Shown piece by piece: positions 13,572-14,810 of a DNA stretch of 14,810 nt. The position numbers were made by a program, and so were the translations under genes. This DNA comes from CADAWZ01 sp045114665 (lineage in GTDB: Bacteria > Vulcanimicrobiota > CADAWZ01), in contig JBGUKW010000159.1 in NCBI GenBank assembly GCA_045114665.1, positions 1 to 14,810 on the forward strand, given 5' to 3'. The notes under the pieces were generated by a model. That model worked only from the letters and a program-made list of their open reading frames with translations. It was not told the origin of the DNA and searched no databases. Each line of letters starts with the position of its first letter. Position 1 is the first letter of the stretch.

Positions 13572-14810
13572 ATGAACAAGAACCTTTTAATTGGCATAGC
13601 AACAGCAGTTTGTATGTTTACAATGACACCGAAAGGATGGGCTGACGAAGTGGACAAAAGTAAATTTGTCCCAGATTGGGCAAAAAAAGCAGTATGGTAC
13701 CAAATTTTTCCTGAAAGATTCAGAAACGGAGATGTTTCAAATGAGCCAACAATAGAACAAGTCAAAGGAGCTTGGCCACACGATGGTATATCCCCTTGGG
13801 AAATCCATCCATGGGGCAGTGATTGGTATAAACTTCAAGATTATGAAAAAAAGAATGGAAAAGACATTTGGTATAATCTTCAAAGAAGAAGATATGGTGG
13901 AGATTTACAGGGAATAATTGACAAACTCGACTATATAGAAGAACTTGGAATAACAGCAATCTATTTAAATCCAATTTTTGAATCCCCTTCACTGCACAAA
14001 TATGATGCAATAAGATATGAGCATGTAGATCCAAATTTTGGTCCAGATCCCGAAGGAGATAGAAAATTAATGGAATCTGAAACAGATGATCCAGCGACTT
14101 GGCATTGGACAAGTGCCGATAAATTGGCTCTTGAACTCATAAAAAAAGCCCACAAAAGAGGAATCAGAGTTATTTTTGACGGAGTTTTCAATCACATAGG
14201 CATTAGAAGCAGAATGTTTGAAGATCTCAACAAAAATCAACAAAATTCCAAATACAAAGATTGGTTTGTAGTTAAGTCTTGGAGAGATCCTGAAAAAGGA
14301 ATAGAATTTGACTATGAATCATGGTATGGATTTAAAGAGCTTCCAGAATGGAAAGAAATTGAAACTGGATTAGCTCCTGGTCCTCAAAAATATATTTTTG
14401 ACATCACAAAACGCTGGATGGATCCAAATGGCGATGGTGATACTGTAGATGGAATAGATGGTTGGAGACTAGATGTTGCATTCTGTGTAGGTCATCCATT
14501 TTGGAAAGCTTGGTCTAAACATGTTAAAACAATAAATCCAGAAGCATACATGACAGCTGAAATAATAGATACTCCTGAAGTCAATAAACCATATTTACAA
14601 GGAGATGAATTTACAGCTGTAATGAATTACAATTTTGCATTTGCTGTAACAGAATTTTGTGCAGGAAAAAATGGAAAACAACTTTCACCAACTGAATTTG
14701 ACAAAGCACTAAAAGATTTGAGAGAATCTTATGAACCTGATTACACATATGCAATGCAAAATTTAATTGACAGCCATGATACTGCAAGAGCAAGTTCAAA
14801 TATTGTAAAT
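13572..14810 (+). CDS. Secreted GH13 alpha-amylase/neopullulanase-like glycosidase, 3' end outside window
   Basis: The frame is open for 413 codons and runs off the window, so the C-terminus is missing. The ATG has GGAG 8 bases upstream, and a TTGACT at 13519 may be its -35 box. A signal peptide (about 1-24, cut after GWA) points to export. The GH13 barrel begins at WAKKAVWYQIFPERFRNGD (36-54). All four conserved regions are intact: DGVFNH (203-208), GWRLDVA (297-303), TAEI (328-331) and DSHD (400-403). This gives nucleophile Asp301, acid/base Glu330 and Asp403. Such enzymes cut alpha-1,4 links of starch, glycogen or maltodextrins. No N-terminal CBM34 domain is present, unlike many neopullulanases. 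Exact specificity (amylase, cyclomaltodextrinase, pullulanase) cannot be fixed from this fragment. Confidence 0.93.
   Translation, partial: MNKNLLIGIATAVCMFTMTPKGWADEVDKSKFVPDWAKKAVWYQIFPERFRNGDVSNEPTIEQVKGAWPHDGISPWEIHPWGSDWYKLQDYEKKNGKDIWYNLQRRRYGGDLQGIIDKLDYIEELGITAIYLNPIFESPSLHKYDAIRYEHVDPNFGPDPEGDRKLMESETDDPATWHWTSADKLALELIKKAHKRGIRVIFDGVFNHIGIRSRMFEDLNKNQQNSKYKDWFVVKSWRDPEKGIEFDYESWYGFKELPEWKEIETGLAPGPQKYIFDITKRWMDPNGDGDTVDGIDGWRLDVAFCVGHPFWKAWSKHVKTINPEAYMTAEIIDTPEVNKPYLQGDEFTAVMNYNFAFAVTEFCAGKNGKQLSPTEFDKALKDLRESYEPDYTYAMQNLIDSHDTARASSNIVN

Noticed and set aside
13505..14191. Several minus-strand reading frames
   Set aside because: They lie opposite a GH13 gene whose four catalytic motifs are intact, and their proteins look like antisense translation.
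1..14810. CRISPR array, toxin-antitoxin pair, prophage or integron
   Set aside because: No regularly spaced direct repeats, no integrase or phage structural genes and no small paired toxin genes are present.

Overview
The window is a low-GC (by eye about 30 %) stretch of bacterial chromosome with ordinary standard-code genes, AGGAG-type ribosome binding sites, several GTG starts and a tRNA gene that does not encode CCA. Housekeeping genes (metK, queA, gmk, rpoZ, tRNA-Pro) sit among many exported or membrane-anchored repeat proteins: NHL propeller, Asp-box propeller, TolB-like propeller, TPR protein, 3D-domain protein, solute-binding lipoprotein and secreted GH13 amylase. That mix suggests a diderm or otherwise envelope-rich lineage. 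I cannot place it to phylum from sequence reading alone. An AT-rich candidate phylum or an early-branching diderm is a guess, not a result. There is no phage, integrase, CRISPR array, toxin-antitoxin pair or complete insertion sequence.

Region 1 (1-3064) starts with a 73-bp imperfect palindrome. A minus-strand operon follows, reading from high to low coordinates: a double zinc-ribbon membrane protein, an exported TPR protein and a small SH3/LSM-like protein, tightly packed and closed by a hairpin terminator. Its upstream gap holds a MITE-like inverted-repeat element with a REP-like palindrome nested inside.

Region 2 (3065-9373, minus strand) runs from queA through gmk, rpoZ, a solute-binding lipoprotein and an NHL-repeat protein, followed by metK with its own likely promoter. 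rpoZ and the solute-binding gene overlap by 4 bases, so two envelope genes are coupled to a nucleotide, tRNA-modification and transcription operon.

Region 3 (9386-10395) contains a complete tRNA-Pro(CGG) transcription unit on the minus strand (near-consensus promoter, tRNA, terminator). It is divergent from a plus-strand XRE-S24 (LexA/CI-like) regulator whose promoter has identical -35 and -10 hexamers and the same 17-bp spacer. Two AT-rich palindromes lie between the two promoters. The regulator has the S24 serine, but the usual catalytic lysine and the scissile Ala-Gly both appear altered.

Region 4 (10396-14810) holds an Asp-box propeller (minus), then plus-strand genes for a membrane-anchored TolB-like propeller, a 3D-domain cell-wall protein and a secreted GH13 alpha-amylase or neopullulanase cut by the window end. 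No clear new multi-gene system is evident. The most interesting items are the apparently cleavage-deficient S24 regulator with its divergent control region, the two nested palindromic elements, the uncharacterised zinc-ribbon/TPR/SH3-like operon, and the linkage of envelope propellers to core genes.
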